The notes under the pieces were generated by a model. The model saw nothing but the letters and a program-made list of their open reading frames with translations, was not told the origin of the DNA and made no database searches. Both the position numbers and the translations under genes were made by a program. Positions 25,761 through 35,685 of a DNA stretch of 64,000 nt are shown piece after piece. The stretch's first letter is position 1; the number at the start of each line of letters is the position of its first letter. Origin of the DNA: Staphylococcus croceilyticus (GTDB taxonomy: Bacteria; Bacillota; Bacilli; Staphylococcales; Staphylococcaceae); contig NZ_PPRD01000008.1 of the NCBI RefSeq assembly GCF_002902575.1, positions 48,749-112,748 on the forward strand, in the 5' to 3' direction.

Positions 25761-26624
25761 TTATTTTTCCTGTTTTATCACTTTACCATTAGGATCAAGT
25801 TTAGATATTTTCCCTTTTTTCATAACATATGTACCTAAGATTTCGCCATCTTTATTACGGTAATTAACTTTCCAATCACCTTTATCGCCTATTGGTTTAA
25901 CATCATCCCATATGTAATTCGTTTTACTAACAGGAATATCTTCAAAATCAGAAATAAGCTGATATGCTTGAGTACGGAAATGTGTATTGACCACTCCAGA
26001 TTTTTCTAAGTTTTTATCTGAAAGTGGGTTTTCTCCCTCTTCCTGATCTTTTGGCGGCGTATTTGAAATATGCATCTTACTTATTAGTTCAGGCAACGCT
26101 TTATTTCCTTTATTTTTTAGATAAACGTCTTTTAAATCTACCTCTTCGCCTTTAGATAGTAGCTCATTATAATCTTCTACATCTTTTTTCATGCGTCCTA
26201 TAAAGATTTTATCTTTATTGACCCCAATTAACGCTTTAAAATTCCCTTTATCTGGATAAACCGTATAGAAATGCATACCTTCTGGAGCATTATTAATTGG
26301 ATCTTTAACTTTAACCAACGTGAAATCAACTAATTTAAGAATCTTTTTACCTGTAGATAATCGATATTCATAAATTCCAGTTAAAATTTCATTTTTAGTT
26401 AATGTATATTGCTCAGCGTCTTCAACACAAAAGGCTAAGGCTAACTTTGCCTTTTCAGATAATTTAGCTGTATTAATCGTAGTTGTTTTGGCGTCACTTT
26501 TTTTAGATTGTTTATCCTTTTGTTCTGCATGTGATTTTTCTTTATCTTCCTTAGAAGAATCATTTGTACTACAAGCTGATAATAATATTAAAAGTGCACC
26601 GCTTAAAAATAAAAATTTCTTCAT
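25761..26624 (-). CDS. Staphylococcal lipoprotein of unknown function (paralog A)
   Basis: The 287-residue lipoprotein has a signal peptide with lipobox LLSACS near residue 18. A Lys/Ser/Asp-rich linker follows to about residue 50, then a folded domain. The domain shares LALA, GMHFYTVYPDKGNFKALIG, the KIFIGRM strand and the C-terminal GDWKVNYRNKDGEILGTYVM with the lipoprotein at 32693-33613, so the two are paralogs. I do not know its function. It would sit on the outer face of the membrane. It is divergent from the VanY-like gene. Confidence 0.75.
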   Translation of the reverse strand: MKKFLFLSGALLILLSACSTNDSSKEDKEKSHAEQKDKQSKKSDAKTTTINTAKLSEKAKLALAFCVEDAEQYTLTKNEILTGIYEYRLSTGKKILKLVDFTLVKVKDPINNAPEGMHFYTVYPDKGNFKALIGVNKDKIFIGRMKKDVEDYNELLSKGEEVDLKDVYLKNKGNKALPELISKMHISNTPPKDQEEGENPLSDKNLEKSGVVNTHFRTQAYQLISDFEDIPVSKTNYIWDDVKPIGDKGDWKVNYRNKDGEILGTYVMKKGKISKLDPNGKVIKQEK

Positions 26625-26783
26625 CCATTACTCCTTTAACGTTCACATTATTGAATAAACATATTATACTTTATTTATACAATAATTTTAACGTAAGTTA
26701 AATATAAATTTTGCTTTACCTACGCTTATTTGTATTAATAACGTCAGTATCTTTTATAAAAATAATTAGAAAGGGATGTTAAA

Positions 26784-27467
26784 GTGAAAAAGTTTTTCAC
26801 AGCATTAGTATCTAGCGCGTTAATATTAACGGCTTGTTCTAATCATTCAAATAGCAAAGCTATGTCGGGAAATGACACTAAACAACAAAGCAATAAATCT
26901 AACGGGAATCAAAATGCACAAAAAAATCATAAAAGGGTTACAAAAAATGGATGTACATACATTGATAATATCTTAATTGTTAATAAAGAAATCAGTCTTC
27001 CTTCTAGTTTTAATCCAGGAGAAAAACCAGAATCTCAACAAGCATTACAAAAAATGTTTAACCAAGCACGTAAGGAAGGAATCAATTTATATAAAATTAG
27101 CGGTTTTAGAAATTATCAAACTCAAGTACAACTTTATAATCAATATGTTGCGCGAGATGGTAAAAAAGCAGCTGATAAATATAGCGCACGTCCTGGTCAC
27201 TCAGAACACCAAACAGGTTTGACATATGATGTGGGAGCCGTGGGTTCAAATAAAAATTTATACGAAAGCTTCGGAGATACTAAAGAAGGTAAGTGGATTG
27301 CCAAGCATGCACATGAATATGGCTTTATAGTACGCTATCCGAAAGGAAAAGAAAAAGTTACTGGCTATCAATATGAACCGTGGCACTTACGTTATTTAGG
27401 TAAAGATACAGCTACTAAAGTGTATAAATCAGGTAAATCTTTAGAAGAATATTTAGGATTAAAATAG
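26784..27467 (+). CDS. VanY-like D-alanyl-D-alanine carboxypeptidase lipoprotein (M15B)
   Basis: The 227-residue lipoprotein has signal and lipobox LILTACS at about residues 12-18, an Asn/Gln-rich linker and an M15B peptidase domain. The zinc and catalytic residues are in RPGHSEHQTGLTYDVG (His and Asp ligands) and YEPWHLRYLG (catalytic Glu and His ligand). It is expected to trim the terminal D-alanine of peptidoglycan stem peptides outside the membrane. It carries no vancomycin-resistance context (no vanA/B/H/X), so it is a housekeeping wall-remodelling enzyme. Confidence 0.87.
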   Translation: MKKFFTALVSSALILTACSNHSNSKAMSGNDTKQQSNKSNGNQNAQKNHKRVTKNGCTYIDNILIVNKEISLPSSFNPGEKPESQQALQKMFNQARKEGINLYKISGFRNYQTQVQLYNQYVARDGKKAADKYSARPGHSEHQTGLTYDVGAVGSNKNLYESFGDTKEGKWIAKHAHEYGFIVRYPKGKEKVTGYQYEPWHLRYLGKDTATKVYKSGKSLEEYLGLK

Positions 27468-27493
27468 AAAATTATTTGTTGAATATAAAATAG

Positions 27494-27534
27494 CGCGTTA
27501 CCACTATAATTAAAATAATTATAGTGGTAACGCG
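27494..27534. repeat. Perfect long palindrome
   Basis: Arms of 18-19 bp (CGCGTTACCACTATAATT and its exact complement) are separated by three to five bases. There is no T-tract directly after either arm, so it is not a textbook terminator, although it lies between the converging VanY-like and lipoprotein genes. Confidence 0.8.
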
Positions 27535-27580
27535 TATCTACATTTTATTTACGACAAATTTCATAACTTGTATATTGCTT

Positions 27581-28195
27581 TTATTGATTAGTATTTTTTT
27601 GAATGTATTCTCCAACTAACTTGCTTACTTTATTATATTGTTCAATTGAGACAGGTTGATCACTATATTCATAAACTGGGTCCCCTTGACGATAGACAAA
27701 ATTGTTATAGTATTTAACTAATTCATTATAAGTTGCACTATCGATGTTTCCATTTTTAGGACGTAAAGGGCCATCTGGTGAGGGCGCACCACTATCTTGT
27801 TCGATGACTTCCCCCGTATATCTGTTAAGAATGATATAACTTTTTACTGAACTATTAATCCCAAATAATGGAGATTCTATAAATATTTGATTAGCATCAC
27901 TTTTATCTTCTCTATACTTGAGACCACTCTTTTTAAAAAATGCACTATCTTCATTTTCCCAAGTTTCATAAGCAATTTGTTTAGCTTCTTCAATTGAAAT
28001 AGGGTTTGATGTCTGATTATTATTTTGAGACGATTCATTTTGAGCGCCATTATTTTGACTATTATTTGTCTGTTGTTGAGTATTTTCACTATCATTACCA
28101 TTACTTTTTTTCTTATCAAAATTAATATTAATATCACATGCTCCTAAAAATAATGATAATGATAACGGTACGACTAAAAACTTTTTAAAATGCAA
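27581..28195 (-). CDS. Lipoprotein of unknown function with PepSY-like C-terminal part
   Basis: The 204-residue protein has a signal and lipobox LSLFLGAC at about residue 20. An Asn/Gln/Ser-rich linker follows, then a C-terminal domain starting ISIEEAKQIAYETWENED with YIILNRYTGEVIEQDSG, reminiscent of PepSY-type folds. The start is taken as the TTG at 28195, with AAGGATGG five bases upstream. Longer in-frame starts would place about 30 residues before the signal peptide. Function unknown. Confidence 0.65.
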   Translation of the reverse strand: MHFKKFLVVPLSLSLFLGACDININFDKKKSNGNDSENTQQQTNNSQNNGAQNESSQNNNQTSNPISIEEAKQIAYETWENEDSAFFKKSGLKYREDKSDANQIFIESPLFGINSSVKSYIILNRYTGEVIEQDSGAPSPDGPLRPKNGNIDSATYNELVKYYNNFVYRQGDPVYEYSDQPVSIEQYNKVSKLVGEYIQKNTNQ

Positions 28196-28305
28196 AATAA
28201 CCATCCTTAAAACATAAAATTCCAAATACAAATAGTTGTTTAAAACCTTTATATTTATTATTTCACTTTTTATATTAAGAATAAAGGGCATTTTAAAACA
28301 TAAAA

Positions 28306-28343
28306 AATTCGAGAGAAAGATATTAACTCTCCCCCTCGAATTT
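28306..28343 (-). terminator. Terminator of the panB-panC-panD operon
   Basis: The stem AAATTCGAG/CTCGAATTT with an inner GAG/CTC is followed on the minus strand by TTTTTT, 36 bases after the panD stop codon. Confidence 0.8.
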
Positions 28344-28378
28344 CAAATACTTGTTTTTAAGACTACCGGCTCACTTAT

Positions 28379-28762
28379 TTATTTAATAATTGTGCCTGCT
28401 TTTTCATGAATCATTTGAATAATTTCGTTCTTTTCATTCATAACAGCAACTTTAGGCGCATGGTCAATTAATTCACGTTCATCTAATTGAACGTATGTCA
28501 TGATAATTACAACATCATCTACTTCGACTAATCGAGAAGCTGCGCCATTTAAACAAATCTTGCCACTACCTCTTTCACCTGCAATGACGTACGTTTCAAA
28601 ACGTGCACCATTGTTATTGTTAACGATGGCCACCTTTTCATTGGGCAAAATATCAACCGCATCTAAGATATCTGCATCAATCGTAATACTTCCAACATAA
28701 TTTAAATTAGATTCTGTGACACGCGCTCTATGAATCTTACTGTTCATCATTGTTCTAATCAT
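28379..28762 (-). CDS. panD: Aspartate 1-decarboxylase proenzyme
   Basis: The 127-residue PanD converts L-aspartate to beta-alanine for pantothenate. It is self-cleaved at the Gly-Ser bond in NYVGSITID (Ser about residue 26) to form the pyruvoyl cofactor; this motif is intact. [20 protein letters not shown] and [15 protein letters not shown] are classical. It is the last gene of panB-panC-panD, three bases after panC. Confidence 0.97.
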   Translation of the reverse strand: MIRTMMNSKIHRARVTESNLNYVGSITIDADILDAVDILPNEKVAIVNNNNGARFETYVIAGERGSGKICLNGAASRLVEVDDVVIIMTYVQLDERELIDHAPKVAVMNEKNEIIQMIHEKAGTIIK

Positions 28763-28765
28763 AGC

Positions 28766-30431
<1,666 letters not shown>

Positions 30432-30735
30432 TTTTTCAAAATCTCCTATAGTATGAGTTCATTTATTATATAGCCTTATGCGTAATAATACTCTAAATTA
30501 CTCTCAAAATTTAAACTTTCGTCATAAAAAGTTTCTTAAAAATAGCTAATATACTATTTCAACTAATTATTAAATAACATAGTGTTTATTATTTCAACAC
30601 AAAAATTTATTTTCAATAAAAGTGTAAATTAAACATCTATATAATTACAGTACTTCGTTTATTAAAATAACCACATTTTTCTATAATAAAAATTGTATAA
30701 TAATAAATATCTTTTTTAGGAAAGGAACGTCATCC
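30432..30735. other. panB-panE divergent intergenic region
   Basis: About 300 AT-rich bases separate panB and panE. The region holds no credible small gene. A TATAAT-like box (TTGTATAATAATA at about 30694-30706) probably serves panE. I see no riboswitch and no clear operator. Confidence 0.5.
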
Positions 30736-31587
30736 ATGAACATTGCGATTATCGGCGCTGGCGCAGTAGGAACAATCATTGCACACGAACTCAAGAAAAC
30801 ATTGCCAAACGTCACTCTTATTGGACGTACATCTAAACAAATGACCATTCAACCGGCTAATGAAATCATCCAAGTCCAAGATATTAAAGAAACAAATTCA
30901 ACTTTCGACACTATCATCATTGCCGTGAAGACCCATCAACTTGACGCCTTGATTCCACAACTTCACCATCTTGCGCATAATGAAACAGTTTTTATTTTGG
31001 CTCAAAATGGCTACGGTCTACTCTCACATCTTCCTTTCAAACATACCTATCAAGCCGTGGTCTATATCAGTGGACAAAAGACAGGAGACGAAGTCACACA
31101 TTTCCGCGACTATCGTCTACATCTACAACAAGATGCACACACTATAGAGCTAAAGAAAGTCCTAGATAACACAAAAATAGAGATCGTTTTAGAAGAGAAT
31201 ATTGAAGAAAAAATATGGTATAAATTGCTCGTCAATTTAGGTATTAATTCAATAACTGCACTAGGCAGAAAAACCGCGCAAATATTAAAAATTAACGAAG
31301 TAAATACTCTATGTAGAAAGTTATTAATAGAAGGAGCACAAGTGGCAAAAGCAGAAGGAATACAGTTTTCAGATACTATTGTCGAAGATATCATGAATAT
31401 TTACGCAGGCTACCCTGATCATATGGGGACAAGTATGTATTACGACGTTATAGCAAACCAACCGCTTGAAGTAGAAGCGATTCAAGGATTCATCTATCGC
31501 CAAGCACGAAAACATCAACTCAACACGCCACATCTCGATACTATTTATGCACTTTTACTTTCACATCAATCACTTACGCAAACATAA
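30736..31587 (+). CDS. panE: 2-dehydropantoate 2-reductase
   Basis: The 283-residue NADPH-dependent reductase has the N-terminal IAIIGAGAVGTIIAHEL Rossmann motif and TIIIAVKTHQLD. The catalytic KLLVNLGINSITALG region is at about residue 170, and the C-terminal helical domain has GTSMYYDVIANQPLEVEAI. It reduces ketopantoate to pantoate and completes the pathway with the divergent panBCD genes. AAAGGAA lies upstream of the ATG. Confidence 0.92.
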   Translation: MNIAIIGAGAVGTIIAHELKKTLPNVTLIGRTSKQMTIQPANEIIQVQDIKETNSTFDTIIIAVKTHQLDALIPQLHHLAHNETVFILAQNGYGLLSHLPFKHTYQAVVYISGQKTGDEVTHFRDYRLHLQQDAHTIELKKVLDNTKIEIVLEENIEEKIWYKLLVNLGINSITALGRKTAQILKINEVNTLCRKLLIEGAQVAKAEGIQFSDTIVEDIMNIYAGYPDHMGTSMYYDVIANQPLEVEAIQGFIYRQARKHQLNTPHLDTIYALLLSHQSLTQT

Positions 31588-31589
31588 TA

Positions 31590-31633
31590 AAATAGTGGAT
31601 AACTTGTGCATAAGCACTCATTATCCACTATTT
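31590..31633 (+). terminator. Terminator of panE
   Basis: The stem AAATAGTGGATAA/TTATCCACTATTT with an inner GTGC/GCAC is followed by CTATTTTT, just past the panE stop codon. Confidence 0.85.
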
Positions 31634-31767
31634 CTATTTTTCCAAAAAATTTCATTCAATCGCCACAATTTTTTAATTTTAGAATTATACACATCACAAA
31701 AATAATATGGTACGATATAAATAATTTTTAAAGTAAGTTTACTTTCGATATAAAGGGGACAAAATTC

Positions 31768-32646
31768 TTGGATAAATCGAGTCGTATACTTAACCTACTC
31801 ACATTACTTCTTAATGGTCGTATCGTTACACAAGATGATATACGTAACTTCACAGATGTAAGTAAAAAATCTATTCAACGTGATATTAATACGATTAATA
31901 CTTTTTTCTATGAAAGTCCTTATTGGAATCATACTAATACGCGTGTGGTCTATAATCACAAACATAATGGCTATGAACTCAAACAAGACACTAGCTCTAA
32001 ACATAGTTTAGGTATTTTAAGTTTATTAATTAAACTTCAAAGTTTAACGCCAATACTACATTATGATATTTATAAATATCTTTCGAGCTCTATCGCTTCA
32101 CTCAAACTTTCAGATAAACACATGCTAATGACGATGTTAAATCAATTCAAAGTTCGACAAGAACTATTACCAGGTAAATTATTAATGGCACTTCAAAAAG
32201 CCATTGTTAATAAAAACTTAGTTCGTATTGAAGTGGAGAATCGAAAGTTCGTTATTAAACCACTTTCTATTTTATATATGCACTTCGATTATTGGTTTAC
32301 TTATGAAGAAAAGCATAAGATTTATACTATATCGTTACGAGATATCCAATCATTTAAAGTACTCGAATCAAAATTTACCAAAGATTGTGCATCAAACCCT
32401 GTTTTATTCGAAATAGACAAACAAATTTGGAACCAATTCCAACAACAATTTTCAATCAAAGAAGTAGTCGAACACTATGACAAAAAATTACTAGTTTGGG
32501 TCAATTGCACAAGATACGATGCCTATTACATCGCTTACCAACTAGCACCATTAGCAAAAATGTTAGAACCGCAATCATATATCGATAGTTTCATCCAACG
32601 CTTAGATGAAATCAAACAAACCTATGAATGTAAGACAGAGATCTAA
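31768..32646 (+). CDS. WYL-type/DeoR-like transcriptional regulator
   Basis: The 292-residue protein has an N-terminal winged HTH (VTQDDIRNFTDVSKKSIQRD) followed by a region resembling WYL domains (VRIEVENRKFVIKPLSILYM and the HFDYWFTYEE stretch). WYL regulators bind small ligands or nucleic acids and act as repressors or activators. Translation starts at a TTG (AAGGGG nine bases upstream). The regulated gene is not obvious; neighbours are panE and a lipoprotein. Confidence 0.7.
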   Translation: MDKSSRILNLLTLLLNGRIVTQDDIRNFTDVSKKSIQRDINTINTFFYESPYWNHTNTRVVYNHKHNGYELKQDTSSKHSLGILSLLIKLQSLTPILHYDIYKYLSSSIASLKLSDKHMLMTMLNQFKVRQELLPGKLLMALQKAIVNKNLVRIEVENRKFVIKPLSILYMHFDYWFTYEEKHKIYTISLRDIQSFKVLESKFTKDCASNPVLFEIDKQIWNQFQQQFSIKEVVEHYDKKLLVWVNCTRYDAYYIAYQLAPLAKMLEPQSYIDSFIQRLDEIKQTYECKTEI

Positions 32647-32669
32647 TTATATAAAATTAGACCTCTGTC
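32634..32669. terminator. Hairpin at the end of the regulator gene
   Basis: The stem GACAGAG.TCTAATT/AATTAGA.CTCTGTC spans the regulator stop codon and lies between converging genes. The following tract (TCGTTTCTTCT) is only moderately T-rich. Confidence 0.6.
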
Positions 32670-32692
32670 TCGTTTCTTCTCACTATTCGAAG

Positions 32693-33613
32693 TTATTCCG
32701 GGTCTCCATTTTCATCATATTTCATTACATCTCCATCAGCAGTAACAATATAAGAACCCGCTAAATCACCATTCTTATCAACAAATGAGAAGCCCCAGTC
32801 CCCATTAGATTTTTGTTCAGGCTCCTTATAAGTATACGTAGACGTATCCAACTTATGTCCCTCATAATCTTCAACCTTATCAATCACATACGCACGCGTT
32901 ACCTTTTCACCACTAGACTCACTACTAGATTCATCAGTATCTTCAGTCTCATTAGTCTGTGGTGCCTGGCTAAATGAAATTTGGTTCGCTATCGCTTTAT
33001 AATCAGAACTATTACCATATTTCTCATACAAATCGCGAATATCTAATTCATTACCAGCTTGAGAATTTACAAATGATTGATAATCACCAGAACTTTGCGT
33101 ACCAGCAATTAAAATCTTATCATTTCCAATTCCAACAAGCGTCGAAAAATTACCCTTAGCTGGTCGTCCATTATAAAATTTCATATCACTAGGTGCACCT
33201 TCAATACCAGCACCCAAATGTTCCATATAATAAGTATCAATATGATGTTGACGATCACCATCAAAACTTTTTGTTGTATATGAATGATTTCTCAATTCAT
33301 CCGCCGTAATCGCATAATCCGAAATTGCTCCATCCTCTAACGCCAAAGCCAATTTTTCCGCTTGAGATAAATTCTGCACCTCATTATCAGTATTATTATT
33401 CTTTGATTCTTTATTAGAATTCTCATTTGATTTTGAATTATTGTCCGTTTTTTTAGACTCCTCAGATTCAGATTTCTCGCTACCCTTACTATCCGACTGC
33501 GACGTCTTATTACTATCCTCCGTCGACTTACCAGGCCCATTAATCGTCAAACTACAACCCGCCAACAACAACGTCCCCGTCAACGCACCAACCATTAAAT
33601 AATTCTTTTTCAT
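32693..33613 (-). CDS. Staphylococcal lipoprotein of unknown function (paralog B)
   Basis: The 306-residue lipoprotein has lipobox LLLAGCS at about residues 14-20 and a long Ser/Asn/Lys/Glu linker to about residue 75. Its folded domain shares SQAEKLALALED, PAKGNFSTLVGIGNDKILI, DIRDLYEKYG and the C-terminal NGDWGFSFVDKNGDLAGSYI with the lipoprotein at 25761-26624. The first 40 codons favour G-ending codons unlike the genome average. It is a separate unit next to the V8-like protease. Function unknown. Confidence 0.75.
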   Translation of the reverse strand: MKKNYLMVGALTGTLLLAGCSLTINGPGKSTEDSNKTSQSDSKGSEKSESEESKKTDNNSKSNENSNKESKNNNTDNEVQNLSQAEKLALALEDGAISDYAITADELRNHSYTTKSFDGDRQHHIDTYYMEHLGAGIEGAPSDMKFYNGRPAKGNFSTLVGIGNDKILIAGTQSSGDYQSFVNSQAGNELDIRDLYEKYGNSSDYKAIANQISFSQAPQTNETEDTDESSSESSGEKVTRAYVIDKVEDYEGHKLDTSTYTYKEPEQKSNGDWGFSFVDKNGDLAGSYIVTADGDVMKYDENGDPE

Positions 33614-33805
33614 TTTCCCATCCCTTTCTCTTTTTGAAAATGCAGAACCAAATACCCCTTATATCATCATACTTCCATTATAACTGTTAACACCGACATA
33701 AACCGTCGCTGCGCAAAATTTTCAAATAAACAAGCACACCCACCAGAGCACTCACCATTTCGTGATTACTCCAGCAAGCATGCCCTATCAGTCTATAAAA
33801 CCATA

Positions 33806-34672
33806 TTATTTAATGTGCTGACGTACAAAATTCCCAGCATAACCTTTAAATGATTCGCCACCAGACAATTCTTGCTTCGCATAAGCATCTGATGAACCAC
33901 CCATTAAGTTATAACCATAAGTTCTTAACCCATACATTGTATTAAAACTACTATTTAACATCGGAGAACCTGAAGCCCCTGATCTAAAGATATCTTTTGT
34001 TTGAATTTCCGTGCCATTTGATGAAAATTGCGTCACACGTAGTTTATTAAAATATGGTTTCGTATTATCGCCATATTGCCAAGGATAACCTAACGAATAA
34101 AGTGGCGTATTGAATTTCAATTTATTAATTTCTGCATCTGTGGCAATACGAACTGGTTTCACATATTTCGCCATGTTTTCTTTAGTATGTACAATAGCAA
34201 TATCATATTGAGGCACTTTAATAACTTCACTTGCTTTGAACGCATAAGGTATACGGTTTCCATCACGATTCATTTGAAACTTAATGTATTTAGGTGCCGC
34301 AGCTCTACCAAATTTATCATCAATAACATGCGCATTTGTAATAAATGTATGCGCCCCAATAACTGTACCCGTACCCATTGAATCTTGACCTTTATATTCT
34401 GGTTTTCCTGCTTTCCAACCATTTAAGTTCGAGACACGTCCAACCGCTTTTAAATTATTTTGCGCAGCATTTGGGTAATATTGAATAGAAATACTATTAT
34501 TGCTAATTTTTTTAGCTTTTAAATATGCTTGATAACTGTTTGATTGTATTCCATCATAATAGTAATTTGTTTCAACTGCCTTAGCTTCATCGTGATGTCC
34601 AGTGTAGCCTAATACTGTTGCGCCAATAATAGCGCTAGCAATTAAAGATTTACCGAATTTAGATTTCCACAT
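33806..34672 (-). CDS. Secreted V8/exfoliative-toxin-like serine protease (S1B)
   Basis: The 288-residue exoprotein has a signal peptide (IASAIIGATVLGYTGHHDEA, cleaved near AKA at about residue 32) and a chymotrypsin-fold domain. The catalytic His is in FITNAHVID (about residue 115), the Asp in QYDIAIVHT, and the Ser in RSGASGSPML (about residue 238). It belongs to the glutamyl-endopeptidase/Spl/exfoliative-toxin group of staphylococci. The segment between signal peptide and domain is short, so a long propeptide like that of V8 protease is absent or reduced. Substrate specificity cannot be read from the sequence. It is divergent from the tRNA-Ser-like gene. Confidence 0.8.
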   Translation of the reverse strand: MWKSKFGKSLIASAIIGATVLGYTGHHDEAKAVETNYYYDGIQSNSYQAYLKAKKISNNSISIQYYPNAAQNNLKAVGRVSNLNGWKAGKPEYKGQDSMGTGTVIGAHTFITNAHVIDDKFGRAAAPKYIKFQMNRDGNRIPYAFKASEVIKVPQYDIAIVHTKENMAKYVKPVRIATDAEINKLKFNTPLYSLGYPWQYGDNTKPYFNKLRVTQFSSNGTEIQTKDIFRSGASGSPMLNSSFNTMYGLRTYGYNLMGGSSDAYAKQELSGGESFKGYAGNFVRQHIK

Positions 34673-34848
34673 AATCTGTCCCCTAATTCCTTTCTTTTAT
34701 AAAATGAACATTCCAACTCAATTTCATAATCATTATTTAAAAATTTTCACTATTATTATATTACATAACTGGGACACAATGCGTCTTTTCATTGAAAAAA
34801 TTAAAAACAATTTGAGTTTACTTAATATTTACATTTAATTCATATTTA

Positions 34849-34877
34849 TTTACAAAAACCATTCTATATAGTATGAT
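34849..34877 (+). promoter_or_regulatory. Sigma-A promoter of the tRNA-Ser-like gene
   Basis: TTTACA, exactly 17 bases, then TATGAT. The predicted transcription start at about 34884 is ten bases before the first acceptor-stem base. This is a near-consensus stand-alone promoter. Confidence 0.75.
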
Positions 34878-34893
34878 ACTTAAGTATTGTCAT

Positions 34894-34983
34894 GGAGGGG
34901 TACTCAAGCCTGGCTTAAGAGGCCAACCATTTATGGTTGGTAGGAGCTTTTAGCTCGCGTTGGTTCAAATCCTTCCCCCTCCG
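34894..34983 (+). tRNA. tRNA-Ser-like gene with abnormal anticodon arm and T stem
   Basis: This 90-base class II tRNA-like RNA has a perfect seven-pair acceptor stem (GGAGGGG/CCCCTCC), discriminator G73, U8-A9, and a D stem CTC/GAG with GG in the loop. It has a five-pair long variable arm (GAGCT-TTT-AGCTC) and the T loop TTCAAAT. G73, the TACTCAAG...GGCT.AAGAGG core and the long arm point to tRNA-Ser, nearest the GCU isoacceptor. Two things are wrong for a decoding tRNA. The anticodon arm CCAACCATTTATGGTTGG is palindromic and 18 bases long, giving a six- or eight-base loop but not seven. T-stem pairs 50-64 and 51-63 are U-U mismatches. CCA is not encoded. A dedicated promoter and terminator flank it. 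It may be a serine carrier outside translation, a regulatory RNA, or a pseudogene. Confidence 0.7.
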
Positions 34984-34990
34984 CTATCAA

Positions 34991-35026
34991 AGTCCTGTAA
35001 GAATATATTTCTTACAGGACTTTTTT
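34991..35026 (+). terminator. Terminator of the tRNA-Ser-like gene
   Basis: A perfect 13-bp stem (AGTCCTGTAAGAA/TTCTTACAGGACT) is followed by TTTTTT, eight bases after the tRNA-like 3' end. Confidence 0.9.
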
Positions 35027-35045
35027 ATTATGTATAAAATTAAAA

Positions 35046-35089
35046 TCACCTCCTATTGAGAAGATCTTAAATCTTATCAAAGGAGGTGA
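35046..35089 (-). terminator. Terminator of the small acidic protein gene
   Basis: The stem TCACCTCCT/AGGAGGTGA continues as TTGA.AAGAT/ATCTT.TCAA around a five-base loop. On the minus strand it is followed by TTTTAATTTT, about 55 bases after the stop codon. The plus-strand AAAGGAGGTGA arm looks like a Shine-Dalgarno, but no credible gene follows. Confidence 0.65.
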
Positions 35090-35143
35090 AACTTTCATAT
35101 ATAACTATTGTGCAAGCAACCAATTGTTCACTCATAGTCATCA

Positions 35144-35434
35144 TTAGTTGTTGCTCGCATTTTGAGATGCATCGTCTGTCTCACTGGAGTCTTCTGTAGC
35201 AGTTAAGGTTACTTTTTTAGCATGATTTTTTTGATCAACTTTATGGCGTAATTCACTATTTAATCCTAATAAATTGTTTGCTTGTGTTTCATCACTATTA
35301 TAATCTTCTAAACCATTTACAATCTCAGTTGCTAAATATTCACATGCATCTTCATTTTCAACGTTTACTTTTTCATTAATAATATTTTGCATTACTTCAA
35401 TTAATTCTGATTTTTCAATTTGAATATCAATCAT
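35144..35434 (-). CDS. Small acidic hypothetical protein
   Basis: The 96-residue soluble protein has an acidic helical N-terminal half (IDIQIEKSELIEVMQNIINE) and a Thr/Ser/Asp/Asn-rich C-terminal tail. I recognise no family. AGGGGAG lies upstream of the ATG and a strong hairpin terminator follows, so it is probably a real gene. It lies alone between the tRNA-Ser-like gene and a VOC protein. Confidence 0.6.
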   Translation of the reverse strand: MIDIQIEKSELIEVMQNIINEKVNVENEDACEYLATEIVNGLEDYNSDETQANNLLGLNSELRHKVDQKNHAKKVTLTATEDSSETDDASQNASNN

Positions 35435-35685
35435 CTTGTAAAACTCCCCTAATCTTCTATTGACATATCAGAAATTGTATGTCTTTAACTTGTTACCCAA
35501 TTTCAATTATGATATTCCAATAAATAATGTGTAAATGATGCTATTCCGTTATACAAATAACATATAAGACTTTATTTAATAAAGTTCTTAATGTAGAAAG
35601 TATACCTTAAATTTAGATAAGAAAATATTAAAAATCTTAATCTAACGATATTGTAATAACTAATAATATTTATAAATTAATAAAT

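Noticed and set aside
26784..27467. Vancomycin-resistance VanY
   Set aside because: Catalytic residues fit D,D-carboxypeptidase, but there are no vanHAX or regulator genes, so it is a general wall enzyme.
28146..28166. Fur-box-like TAATGATAATGATAAC
   Set aside because: It is the coding sequence for the Leu/Ser-rich signal peptide of the lipoprotein, and lies downstream of the start codon.
34894..34983. Ochre suppressor tRNA (anticodon TTA in the loop ATTTAT)
   Set aside because: No pairing gives a seven-base loop with U33 before TTA; a six-base loop cannot present a normal anticodon.
35081..35143. Small gene after the AAAGGAGGTGA on the plus strand
   Set aside because: The Shine-Dalgarno-like bases are one arm of the terminator for the minus-strand gene, and no start at proper spacing opens a convincing frame.
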